This document shows, in pieces, positions 42,711 through 50,988 of a stretch of DNA of 64,000 nt; position 1 is the first letter of the stretch; the number at the start of each line of letters is the position of its first letter. The stretch spans positions 744,001 to 808,000 of the forward strand of contig NZ_CP036515.1 in the NCBI RefSeq assembly GCF_004323635.1. Direction: 5' to 3'. The translations under genes and the position numbers were made by a program. The notes under the pieces were generated by a model. The model was not told where the DNA came from, searched no databases, and worked only from the letters and a program-made list of their open reading frames with translations. Source of the DNA: Lichenihabitans psoromatis (GTDB taxonomy: Bacteria; Pseudomonadota; Alphaproteobacteria; Rhizobiales; Beijerinckiaceae).

Positions 42711-44819
42711 ATGAATATGGCGTCCCCCCGCGAATTCTCGCGTCTTGTCTCCCCTCCACAAGATCTGCGGGCGCAATATGAGTCAGACCTCGTCAACATC
42801 TTCCGTGTGTTGTGGAGCCGCAAGCTTCTGATCGCCTCCGTGACGGCGCTCGTGGCTCTCGCCGCCATCGCGGCGGCCGTCTTGCTCGGACGAACCTATG
42901 TCGGCGAGGCCCTGGTCGAGCTCAAATTCGGGACCGATTCGGGGGCGATTGCCGGCACGCCCGTCGCAACGGTCGATGCCCTCGCGGTCGTCGAGGGCGA
43001 GGCCGAAATCCTGCGGTCGCGCGCCGTCGCGCGCCGGGTTCTCGAGCAGCTCGAACGCCAAGGCGAGGCAAAGTCCCCCGCAGCGGGGTCACAATCCGTG
43101 ATCGCATCGCCCAAGACGACCGACTCCGCCGAAACGATCGCGACGGACCGGAAGCTGGTGGCTTTGCAGGAAGGCCTGACGGTCAAGACCGATGGAAAGA
43201 CCTATCTGGTCCACGTGTCTTATGCGGCGAAGGATCCCGTCCGGGCCGCCATGATCGCCAATCTCTTCGCCGACGAATATCTGGCAAGTCGCGTCGAGGT
43301 GAGCGTCGACGCGGCCCGTCGGACCAGCGATTGGCTGGCCACGCAAGTGGCCCAAGCCGTTACGGCGCGCGAGCGGGCCGCCGAGGCGATCCGGGTTTTC
43401 CGTCAGCGCGCCGACGTCATCGCGGCCAATACGGCCAACCCACAAGCCAACGAACAACAGATGCGGGATCTCGTCAGCCAGATGTCGGCCGCGCAAGCCG
43501 ATCAGTTGCGGCTCGAAGCGCGCTTGCAGCGCCTGACGGCGGCAGCGGCGGCGGGGCAGACCCCTTCGGCCCTCGACCTGCAGGGCTCGACCGACGCGCA
43601 GCGCTTGATCGACGCCGAAGTGACGGCTCGGCAGGAGGCCTCCCGTCTGGTGCAAATGATCGGCACCAAACATCCCCTCTACATCCGAGCCGAGAAGACA
43701 CTCGAGGCGGCCCGTCAGCAGCTTGTCGATGCGGTTGCAGAAGCGATCCGGATCACCCAAGCCGACATCGACAGCATGCGCTCGTCCCAGGCCGCGCTCG
43801 ACAAACAGCTGGCGGCTCTGAAGAACGCGGCTCTCGGAAGCCAGATGTTCGGCAATCATATGCGCTCGCTCGAGGCGGACGAGACCACGGCGCAAGCGAA
43901 TCTCGACCGGCTGCGCGAGGCGCTTCGACAAGCTCAGGCGCTGACCCAATTAAAGCCGATCGCGGCGCAGTTGGTCAGCAGCGCCGAGCCGCTCGCCTTA
44001 CCGGCCTCCCCCCGCCTGATCCTGGTGGGGATCCTCGGCGCCATGGCAGGGTTCGGCGCCAGCCTGCTCCTCGTGTTCCTTCTTCATCTGCGAGACACTG
44101 GTTTTTCGACAAGCGCAGAAGCCGCGCGCGACCTCGGGATCGCCTGCGCCGGAATGCTTCCTCGACGAACGAAAGCCGATCAGCCGCAACCCCGTCCAAT
44201 CTACCTCAATGCCATGAAGGCGCTGGCGATCACGAGCGGCTTGGCCGAACCTCGCGATGGCTGCGTCGTCGTCGTTGTCACATCAGCGCGTCCCAGTGAG
44301 GGCAAGACCGATTTGGTGCGTGGACTGGCGACCGCACTCGGCGCACTTCAACGTCGCGTTCTGATCGTTGAAAATGCGGGGCGTCGGGAGGCCGGTCGAC
44401 AGGACGGTGCCGCCGGCCAGCAGGAGCCTGAGCGGATCGCCGGGAGCGCCGTCTCGCTTTATCACCGCACCTCGGACGATCTTTCGGCGATCGTCGGATG
44501 CCGCGATCGGTTGCAGCCGTGGATCGATAAGGTTGGCTCGCATTTCGACGTCATGATCGTCGAGGCTCCGGCCATCCTGAGCGATCCCGAGGCGCTGCTG
44601 ATCGCCCGCTCGGCCAATCTGGTGCTGTTCGCAGTGCAGTGGCGATCAACCCCAAGGCAAGCGGCCGCCTCCGCTTTCCAGCAACTGACGCCGGCCCCTG
44701 GCCAGAGTGCGATGGTGGTGCTGACCGACGTCGATCTTGCGGCACATCGCCATCTCGGCAAACGCGACCAGCTCTATTTTGCGGGTCGCTATGCCGCGCG
44801 CAACAGCGCGCCGGCCTGA
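42711..44819 (+). CDS. Wzz fused to a degenerate BY-kinase domain
   Basis: 702 residues. The Wzz domain has membrane helices near 40 ('LLIASVTALVALAAIAAAVL') and 440 ('LILVGILGAMAGFGASLLLV'), with coiled coil between. The C-terminal domain looks like a bacterial tyrosine kinase: Walker A-like 'SARPSEGKTDL' (about 525). Walker A' reads 'LIVENAGRRE' where LLIDADLR is usual, and Walker B reads 'VMIVEAPAIL' where IIDTPP is usual, so key Asp residues are lost. No Tyr cluster at the tail. Probably a non-catalytic length regulator. GGA precedes the ATG. Confidence 0.87.
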   Translation: MNMASPREFSRLVSPPQDLRAQYESDLVNIFRVLWSRKLLIASVTALVALAAIAAAVLLGRTYVGEALVELKFGTDSGAIAGTPVATVDALAVVEGEAEILRSRAVARRVLEQLERQGEAKSPAAGSQSVIASPKTTDSAETIATDRKLVALQEGLTVKTDGKTYLVHVSYAAKDPVRAAMIANLFADEYLASRVEVSVDAARRTSDWLATQVAQAVTARERAAEAIRVFRQRADVIAANTANPQANEQQMRDLVSQMSAAQADQLRLEARLQRLTAAAAAGQTPSALDLQGSTDAQRLIDAEVTARQEASRLVQMIGTKHPLYIRAEKTLEAARQQLVDAVAEAIRITQADIDSMRSSQAALDKQLAALKNAALGSQMFGNHMRSLEADETTAQANLDRLREALRQAQALTQLKPIAAQLVSSAEPLALPASPRLILVGILGAMAGFGASLLLVFLLHLRDTGFSTSAEAARDLGIACAGMLPRRTKADQPQPRPIYLNAMKALAITSGLAEPRDGCVVVVVTSARPSEGKTDLVRGLATALGALQRRVLIVENAGRREAGRQDGAAGQQEPERIAGSAVSLYHRTSDDLSAIVGCRDRLQPWIDKVGSHFDVMIVEAPAILSDPEALLIARSANLVLFAVQWRSTPRQAAASAFQQLTPAPGQSAMVVLTDVDLAAHRHLGKRDQLYFAGRYAARNSAPA

Positions 44820-44844
44820 TCTTTCGTTGCGCAGGAGATTGTTC

Positions 44845-44970
44845 GTGACACGCTTTGTCGTCGCAGGCGGAAACGGAGACGTCGGCCGGCTGTTCGCAGC
44901 CCGTCGTCGCGAGCTCTCGCAATCGGACGTCGCGATCAGCCGCGCCACGATGAACCGGGGGACCTTGTGA
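44845..44970 (+). CDS. Possible 41-residue small protein coupled to the polymerase gene
   Basis: GTG start with AGGAG seven bases upstream, ending in TGA that overlaps the next gene's GTG (GTGA). The peptide opens 'TRFVVAGGNGDVGRLFAARR' and is unrecognised. It could be a real small protein or a leader peptide that couples translation of the polymerase gene. It fills the 147-bp gap after the Wzz-kinase gene. Confidence 0.4.
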   Translation: MTRFVVAGGNGDVGRLFAARRRELSQSDVAISRATMNRGTL

Positions 44971-46349
44971 GCTTTGTCTCGACTCTTCCCGCACCCGCTC
45001 TTGCCGAGAGGGTGCCGTCCAAAGGCCGGTATCACGACATTTACTTTGCCGCGTTGCTGCTGTGCGTCGCTGCCTATGGCCTGACCGGAAAGGGCTTTGC
45101 CTATGCCGGCATCGCCCCGTTCTTCCCCGGCGAAATCATGCTGCTGGCCGGAATGGTGACATTCCTGCTGCCGTTCCCGTCCTTGGCGGTGTTCATCAGC
45201 CCGCCCAGCATCTTGCTCGCGATGCTGATGGTGTTGACGATCGCCCGAACGATCCCGTTCATCGGGATCTACAAGATCGACGCCCTGCGTGACACCGTCA
45301 TCGTCATGTACGGGATCTTCGGCTTCGTCATCGCCAATCTCATCCTCGAGAAACCCACCCGCATCGATCAGGCGATGCGCTGGGCCGGCACCTTCTTCAC
45401 GATTTATGGTTTTTCGGCTGCCGTGATCTACGTGTCTCAGAAATATCTGGGGAACGTGATCCCGCATTGGCCAGGGTCGGACACGCCTCTCATCGCCTTG
45501 CGCGGCGGTGAGGTCGCGGTTCAGGCCGGGGGCGCGGCGCTCTTCGGGCTCCTTGGCCTGAAACGGTCGACGCTCGCCTGGGTCGTCATGTTGTTTCTGG
45601 GCGTGGTCGTCGTGTCGGCGCAGAGCCGGGGCGGCATGCTGGCCGTGGTGGTTCCGCTCCTCCTTGCCGCCGTCCTGACCGGGCGATTTAAGGCCTTGTT
45701 CCTTCTCATGCTTGGCGTTCTACCGATCGTCTTCGTGCTTTACGTCACCAATTTCGAAGTTCCGATGCAGTCGGATCGGCGCACCGTGACGGTGCCGCAA
45801 TTGGTCGACAATGCGGTCAGTATCTTTGTGACCACCCATTCCAGCGATAAAACTCTCGACGATACCAAAGCTTGGCGTTTGCGATGGTGGAACAAGGTCA
45901 TCGACTATACGATCCATGGCCCCTACTTCTGGAAGGGCAAAGGCTTCGGTATTAGCTTGGCCGAAAGCGATGGCTTTCTTGGCACGGGCGGCGTCGGCCC
46001 GCCGCTCCGCAGCCCGCATAGCGCGCATATGACCATCCTGGCCCGAACCGGAGTGCCGGGACTCACTTTATGGATCGCAACCGGGCTGGCGTGGCTCTGG
46101 ACAATGGGACGCAGCATTTACCTGTCGCGTCGCAGAGGCGACGATCTGTGGTCCCGCATGCTGATATTCATATTGTGCGACTGGATCGGCTGCGTCATCA
46201 ACAGCTCGTTCGACGTCGCCCTCGAAGGGCCGATGGTCGGCGTGCTGTTCTGGGTGCTCTTTGGCAGCGGCATCGGTCTATCGCTTGCCTATGAGGCGCT
46301 CTGCCGGGAACGAGTAGCCAATCTGAGAGCTGAGGCGAATCCGTGGTGA
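44967..46349 (+). CDS. O-antigen ligase/Wzy-type polymerase, second
   Basis: 460 residues with about 11 membrane segments. The periplasmic-loop signature 'GKGFGISLAESDGFLG' and 'SPHSAHMTILARTGVPGL' (about 335-370) is the conserved H-rich region of the Wzy_C family. It polymerises lipid-linked repeats, presumably with the adjacent flippase and Wzz protein. GTG start inside the preceding small frame's stop. It shares little direct similarity with the 20348 copy beyond family motifs. Confidence 0.88.
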   Translation: MSFVSTLPAPALAERVPSKGRYHDIYFAALLLCVAAYGLTGKGFAYAGIAPFFPGEIMLLAGMVTFLLPFPSLAVFISPPSILLAMLMVLTIARTIPFIGIYKIDALRDTVIVMYGIFGFVIANLILEKPTRIDQAMRWAGTFFTIYGFSAAVIYVSQKYLGNVIPHWPGSDTPLIALRGGEVAVQAGGAALFGLLGLKRSTLAWVVMLFLGVVVVSAQSRGGMLAVVVPLLLAAVLTGRFKALFLLMLGVLPIVFVLYVTNFEVPMQSDRRTVTVPQLVDNAVSIFVTTHSSDKTLDDTKAWRLRWWNKVIDYTIHGPYFWKGKGFGISLAESDGFLGTGGVGPPLRSPHSAHMTILARTGVPGLTLWIATGLAWLWTMGRSIYLSRRRGDDLWSRMLIFILCDWIGCVINSSFDVALEGPMVGVLFWVLFGSGIGLSLAYEALCRERVANLRAEANPW

Positions 46350-47653
46350 CGACAGCATCCGCTTCGCTCGGCCGCTGGGCGCGACGCGCCCTTCGTCTCC
46401 CGACCATCGCGATCCCTCTGATGGATCAGGGCATTGTCAGCGCCGGGACATTTCTGTTCAACGTCCTCCTGGCCAGAGCGATTCCGCTCGAAAGCTACGG
46501 CCATTTCGCCATCGTGATCGGCATACTGGCTCTGATGCAAGCGGGCTGCGGCTCGCTGATCTTCTACCCGCTATCGGTTCGAGGTGCGGCTCAAGACGAG
46601 GTCGGGCGCAAGAACTTGATCGTCTCGGTCATCGCTTTGGCGCCGATGATCCTGCTGCCGATGGCGGCAATTTTGAGTTTAGGTTTTGCATGGTTGGTCG
46701 ACCCGAATCTCTTGCTGCCGACCTTTGCGATGCTGGCGGCGAGCCAGGTTCAGGAACTGATGCGACGCGGCCTGTTGACCGAATTCCGGTATCTCTCGGC
46801 CATCCCGGGCGACATTCTCAGTTTCTTCGGGCAAGCGGCGGTTCTCACGCTCGTCTCTCATCGCATCGGGATGACTTTGCCGATTGCATTGTGGATCATG
46901 GCCGCAACATCGCTGATCGGTGCTGTGGCCCAGTGGTCGCAGCTTTCGCTGAGGAGCACACGCCTGTTGCCGCTCCGTCCGATGACGGCGGATTTCTGGT
47001 CGATCGGGCATTGGTCTCTCACCACGAACGTCCTCGGCATCGGCAGAACCATGTGTCTTCCATGGCTTCTCGTTGCTCTCTCCGGGCCTTCGCTCGCCGG
47101 CGCATTTCAGATCGGCATGAATCTCGTCAACGTCGTCAACCCGATCGTGTTTGGCGTCTGTAACGTCGTGCCTCAATTGGCGTCGCGTGCCATGCGTGGA
47201 GGCTATCGGGCTGCCTGGGGCGCCTCATGGCCCTCGATCGCTGCCGGACTCCCGATCGTCGGCGGCTTCGTTACGCTGCTGATGATCGCACCGAGTGAAA
47301 TTCTGGCTTTTGTTTATGGATCACGGGCCGATCCGGCGATGCTGGTCTGGCCAATTCGAATCCTGGCCATCGGCGCGATGTTCTACTACGTCGGAAGTAC
47401 GGTCTGCGCCTACCTGCATGGCGTTCTCGGTGGTCGGGATGCGCTTATCGCGGATGTCATCGCGACGCTGGCCATGGCCGTCGCCGGACCGGTCCTCGTT
47501 GGTCTCTATGGGCTGAAAGGCGCGTGTCTCGCACTTCTCGCGGCCTTCGCGATCCGCTCGAGCGTGCTGATTGTCTACACCGTCATCCGCCTGAGATCGG
47601 ACGACGTTCAACGGCCGGTCGGCAATCTCGAGCATCGCGAGACGGCTGGCTGA
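46343..47653 (+). CDS. Wzx-type polysaccharide flippase, second
   Basis: 436 residues with 12 or so membrane helices and the MOP-family opening 'IAIPLMDQGIVSAGTFLFNV' then 'ARAIPLESYGHFAIV'. It would flip the lipid-linked unit. Start is GTG 46343 or GTG 46346; both overlap the polymerase stop, with GAGG seven to ten bases upstream. It is distinct from the 17861 flippase, so the locus carries two flippase/polymerase pairs. Confidence 0.87.
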   Translation: MVTTASASLGRWARRALRLPTIAIPLMDQGIVSAGTFLFNVLLARAIPLESYGHFAIVIGILALMQAGCGSLIFYPLSVRGAAQDEVGRKNLIVSVIALAPMILLPMAAILSLGFAWLVDPNLLLPTFAMLAASQVQELMRRGLLTEFRYLSAIPGDILSFFGQAAVLTLVSHRIGMTLPIALWIMAATSLIGAVAQWSQLSLRSTRLLPLRPMTADFWSIGHWSLTTNVLGIGRTMCLPWLLVALSGPSLAGAFQIGMNLVNVVNPIVFGVCNVVPQLASRAMRGGYRAAWGASWPSIAAGLPIVGGFVTLLMIAPSEILAFVYGSRADPAMLVWPIRILAIGAMFYYVGSTVCAYLHGVLGGRDALIADVIATLAMAVAGPVLVGLYGLKGACLALLAAFAIRSSVLIVYTVIRLRSDDVQRPVGNLEHRETAG

Positions 47654-48145
47654 TGCTCGACGCTTTTGCCGACGAGATGGTCAGCAGACAGCTTCATATT
47701 GACAGATGACGACGTCTCTCCCGCGCAAGCGGGAGGGCAGGCGCGACATCGACGATAACCCGCACGACCGGTGTCACGCGGCACCACCCAGTCATCCATG
47801 ACGCTTTTTCCGAGCCGGATGACCGCCTGTGCAATCGCGCCTCTCAATCCCGCGACATCCTTCTTCGTCGATGATGCGGCCGGTGATCCATCAGAGGCGC
47901 CGGCCAGAGCGCTCCATCTTCAGCTCTCGCAAACAACATCTGGCGAGGTACCAATCACGGTTCTCTCGAACAATACGGAATACTTTCATCCAGACCTCTC
48001 TTTTAGTTCCAAGACTGAATTGTCGCAGAGGAAATTCTGTCATGGAAAGGACTGAACGGAGAAAGAGGGCTACTCCCTCTGAAGGGCTTCAATCACCGCG
48101 CGACTCCAGCAAAGTTAGCGAGACGGTAACGAAAGGTTAGCCCCT
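47654..48145. promoter_or_regulatory. 492-bp gap with hairpins before the GDP-mannose epimerase gene
   Basis: No gene is recognised here. CTCCCGC-GCAA-GCGGGAG at 47718-47735 is a perfect 7-bp stem with a GNRA loop, 64 bases past the flippase stop and REP-like. AGAGGG-CTACT-CCCTCT at 48064-48080 is a second stem, and its core GGGCTACTCCCT recurs at 42594. Directly before the ATG, TTAG-N7-GTAA-N7-TTAG (48115-48140) repeats with an 11-bp period. Confidence 0.5.
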
Positions 48146-49177
48146 ATGTCGATTGCAAGCTCGAGGAAGAAAATTCTGGTCACAGGCGCAGGTGGGTTTA
48201 TCGCTCATCACCTGACGACACGCCTGAAGGAAATGGGATGCTGGGTCCGCGCGGCCGACATCAAGCAACCCGAATATGAAGCCACGCATGCCGACGAGTT
48301 CATGCAGGTCGATCTCCGTGATCGCGTGAATTGCGCGGCGGCGGTCGAGGGGATGGACGAAGTCTACCATCTCGCGGCCGATATGGGCGGCATCGGCTAC
48401 ATCAGCCAATCGCATGCCGAAATTACCCTGAACAACACGCTGATCGACGTTGGCATGGTCGACGCAGCCCATAAGGCAGGCGTCTCTCGGTTCCTCTATT
48501 CGTCCTCGGCCTGCGTTTATCCGCAGTTCCTGCAACACGACGCCAATGTCGTCGCTTTGAAGGAAGAAGACGCGTTCCCGGCCGCTCCGGAAGAGGGCTA
48601 TGGTCTCGAGAAGCTCTATACTGAGAAACTCTGCCAATATTTCACCGAAGATTTCGGCATGGCCACGAGGGTCGTGCGGTTCCACAATGTCTATGGGCCG
48701 CTCGGCACCTACGACGGTGGCCGCGAGAAGGCTCCGGCCGCGATCTCCCGCAAGATCGCCAAGGTTCTCGATGGCGACATGATCGACATCTGGGGCGATG
48801 GCGAGCAGACGCGCTCGTTCATGTATATCGACGATTGCGTCGAAGGGCTGGTCCGGATCATGAAGTCCGACTATTCGCTGCCGCTCAATCTCGGCACCGA
48901 TGAGCTCGTCACCATCAACCAGCTCGTCGACATCGTCGCCGAAGCGGCTGGCAAGCGCATCCGCAAGAGCCACGATACGACGCGTCCGCAGGGCGTGCGC
49001 GGTCGCAATAGCGACAATACGCGACTGCGTGACGTCCTCGGGTGGGAGCCAAAGATCGATCTGAGGACCGGCATCGTGCCGACCTACACGTGGATTGCGG
49101 AGCAACTCAGCGCGCTCGACAAGGGTTCGGCCCAGTCGGCCTACCTACTGGCGGCCGTCGCGGCCCCCTCGCGCTGA
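48146..49177 (+). CDS. GDP-mannose 3,5-epimerase
   Basis: 343 residues, extended SDR fold. Converts GDP-D-mannose to GDP-L-galactose and GDP-L-gulose. NAD site 'ILVTGAGGFIAHHL', and the GME signatures 'HLAADMGGIGYI', 'SSSACVYP', 'YGLEKLYTEK' (Tyr152, Lys156) and 'RFHNVYGPLGTYDGGREKAP' are very close to plant GME. The Cys in SACVYP and a later Lys act as acid and base. It lies between the second flippase and the priming transferase, so the EPS may contain L-galactose or L-gulose. Confidence 0.92.
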   Translation: MSIASSRKKILVTGAGGFIAHHLTTRLKEMGCWVRAADIKQPEYEATHADEFMQVDLRDRVNCAAAVEGMDEVYHLAADMGGIGYISQSHAEITLNNTLIDVGMVDAAHKAGVSRFLYSSSACVYPQFLQHDANVVALKEEDAFPAAPEEGYGLEKLYTEKLCQYFTEDFGMATRVVRFHNVYGPLGTYDGGREKAPAAISRKIAKVLDGDMIDIWGDGEQTRSFMYIDDCVEGLVRIMKSDYSLPLNLGTDELVTINQLVDIVAEAAGKRIRKSHDTTRPQGVRGRNSDNTRLRDVLGWEPKIDLRTGIVPTYTWIAEQLSALDKGSAQSAYLLAAVAAPSR

Positions 49178-49185
49178 CCACGAGG

Positions 49186-49347
49186 TCATCGGGTCCTCGC
49201 GACCCGATGATGCGCGGTGATCACCGGCCCTGCGCTGGCGTCGTGTTCTCGGCGCAGGGCCGCTTCGCTCGGATCGGAGCCCGACCACGGAGCATCGGTC
49301 CCCCGACGACAACAGCCCAAGAGCGCTGGCTGGCGTCTCCGGACGCC
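49186..49347 (+). promoter_or_regulatory. Highly structured leader of the priming transferase gene
   Basis: Four perfect inverted repeats lie in the 312-bp gap. TCATCGGGTC/GACCCGATGA is at 49186-49210 (loop 5). CGGTGATCACCG is a palindrome at 49215-49226. GGCCCTGCGC/GCGCAGGGCC is at 49226-49261 (loop 16). GGCGTC-TCCG-GACGCC is at 49332-49347. None has a T-run. They may form a terminator-like 3' end for the epimerase mRNA or a structured 5' leader; no riboswitch class is recognised. Confidence 0.55.
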
Positions 49348-49489
49348 GGGCTCATTCCGAAAAGACGCTGTCGGTCCGGACCGTATCGCTCGCACTGAAC
49401 CGCTGTCGACACGACCGCAGATCCGACTTTCGACGACGGACCGCACGCCGCGCGCCCGCATCGACGCATGCCGTGCTTGGAGATTGGTA

Positions 49490-50932
49490 ATGTCGGAAGT
49501 CGAAGTGAGGGCCGGACTTGGGCATCTGGACGCTCGTTCCTACACTGCCGCGAGTCCGAGCCTCCGTCACTTTCCGTCGATCAGTTATCGTCGACTGAAG
49601 GTCGTTTCCGTATTGGCTATCGGCGACGGCGTGGCCGCCATCGCGGCTGTCGCGATCGAAATTGGCCTGTTTCGCCTCTTTGGCACCGACAACACAACGC
49701 CGTTCGGCATGGCCGCCTTCCTGACCCCGGCGGCCTTTTTGATTTGCTTGAGCCTGCTGCTCGGTCTCTACGAGACATCGCGCTCCAATCCGGTCGAAAT
49801 CTTTCGGCTTCGGGTCCTGTCGGCGTTCGTTTTCGCCATCGTGGTCGATCTCACGCTCGAGCGGTCCTTGAGCCTACTCGCGCAGGTCGCCGGCTGGGCG
49901 ACGCTCGTGGTGTTGGTGGTGGTGCTCGGTTCGATCGCGAGCGGGTTAGCCCAAATGATCCTGACCCGGTTCGATATTTGGCAGACGCGTGTCGTCCTCG
50001 TGGGAGATGCGGCACAGACGCGAACGCTTGCGGCGATGCTCGAGACCGCCTCGACACTCGGGATGCGTGTTCTGGCGCGCGCGGCGTTCGACGATCCGCG
50101 TCTCCGCAACCCCGCCGGCTTCGCGGACCAACCGGCCGAACTTGCTGTGCTTTTATCATCGGGGGATGGTCACCTCGATGCACAGCGGGCCGAAAGCCTG
50201 AATTTCGCGTCGGTCATTATCGCCCGCGACGCGGGCGACATGCAGACGCTCTGGTTGAATAGTCGGATGATCGGAAGCGCGATCGGTATCGAGATTCGGC
50301 GCTCGCTCCTGGCTCGCAATCTGGTGGTCAAGCGGGCGATGGATCTCCTGATCGGGACGATCATGTTGCTCAGCGCTCTCCCGATCGTTGCGGCAACGGC
50401 CGCGGCGGTCTGGTGCGTCGACCGCCATAACCCGTTCTACGCACAGGCCCGGATCGGGCTGGGCGGTCGCATCGTGCGGGTCTGGAAGGTCCGCAGCATG
50501 TTCAACGATGCCGAAAGCCGGCTCGAGCAGCATCTCGCCAGCGATCCCGTGGCGCGGGCCGAGTGGGAGCGGAGCTTTAAACTGAGCCGCGATCCCCGAA
50601 TCCTGCCGGGCCTCGGCCAGTTCATTCGCCGGACCAGCCTCGATGAACTCCCGCAATTGTGGAATATCGTCCGCGGCGACATGAGCCTCGTTGGGCCGCG
50701 CCCGTTTCCGGCCTATCATCTTGCGGGCTTCGACGAACCGTTTCGCGCTTTGCGCTCGAGCGTCACGCCCGGTCTCACCGGCTATTGGCAGATCACCTGT
50801 CGCAGCGACAGCACCCTTGAGATTCAAAAGAACGCCGACACGTTCTACGTGCGCAATTGGTCGATCTGGTTCGATCTCTACATCCTGCTTCACACGATGC
50901 CGGCCGTGGTCTTCGGCAAAGGCGCACGCTGA
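49490..50932 (+). CDS. Priming sugar transferase (polyprenyl-phosphate sugar phosphotransferase, WcaJ/ExoY type)
   Basis: 480 residues. Four or so N-terminal membrane helices and a CoA-binding-like domain precede the C-terminal bacterial sugar transferase domain (about 280-480): 'VKRAMDLLIGTIMLLSALPI', 'YAQARIGLGGRIVRVWKVRS', 'RRTSLDELPQLWNIVRGDMS' and 'LVGPRPFP'. It attaches the first sugar phosphate to undecaprenyl phosphate and starts each repeat unit. ATG 49490 has GGAGA six bases upstream; the frame is open much further but crosses the structured gap. Confidence 0.92.
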   Translation: MSEVEVRAGLGHLDARSYTAASPSLRHFPSISYRRLKVVSVLAIGDGVAAIAAVAIEIGLFRLFGTDNTTPFGMAAFLTPAAFLICLSLLLGLYETSRSNPVEIFRLRVLSAFVFAIVVDLTLERSLSLLAQVAGWATLVVLVVVLGSIASGLAQMILTRFDIWQTRVVLVGDAAQTRTLAAMLETASTLGMRVLARAAFDDPRLRNPAGFADQPAELAVLLSSGDGHLDAQRAESLNFASVIIARDAGDMQTLWLNSRMIGSAIGIEIRRSLLARNLVVKRAMDLLIGTIMLLSALPIVAATAAAVWCVDRHNPFYAQARIGLGGRIVRVWKVRSMFNDAESRLEQHLASDPVARAEWERSFKLSRDPRILPGLGQFIRRTSLDELPQLWNIVRGDMSLVGPRPFPAYHLAGFDEPFRALRSSVTPGLTGYWQITCRSDSTLEIQKNADTFYVRNWSIWFDLYILLHTMPAVVFGKGAR

Positions 50933-50988
50933 CTTCAAGGATCGCGCGTCCGCGGTCTCCCTCTCGCGATACAAATCGGAGCCAAACC

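Noticed and set aside
42812..44299. 495-codon frame overlapping the Wzz-kinase gene on the same strand
   Set aside because: Arg/Gly/Ser/Pro-rich out-of-frame translation with no domains; the in-frame protein has clear Wzz and kinase-like parts.
47771..48055. 94-codon frame in the gap before the GDP-mannose epimerase
   Set aside because: No good ribosome site and no recognisable features; a competing frame overlaps it.
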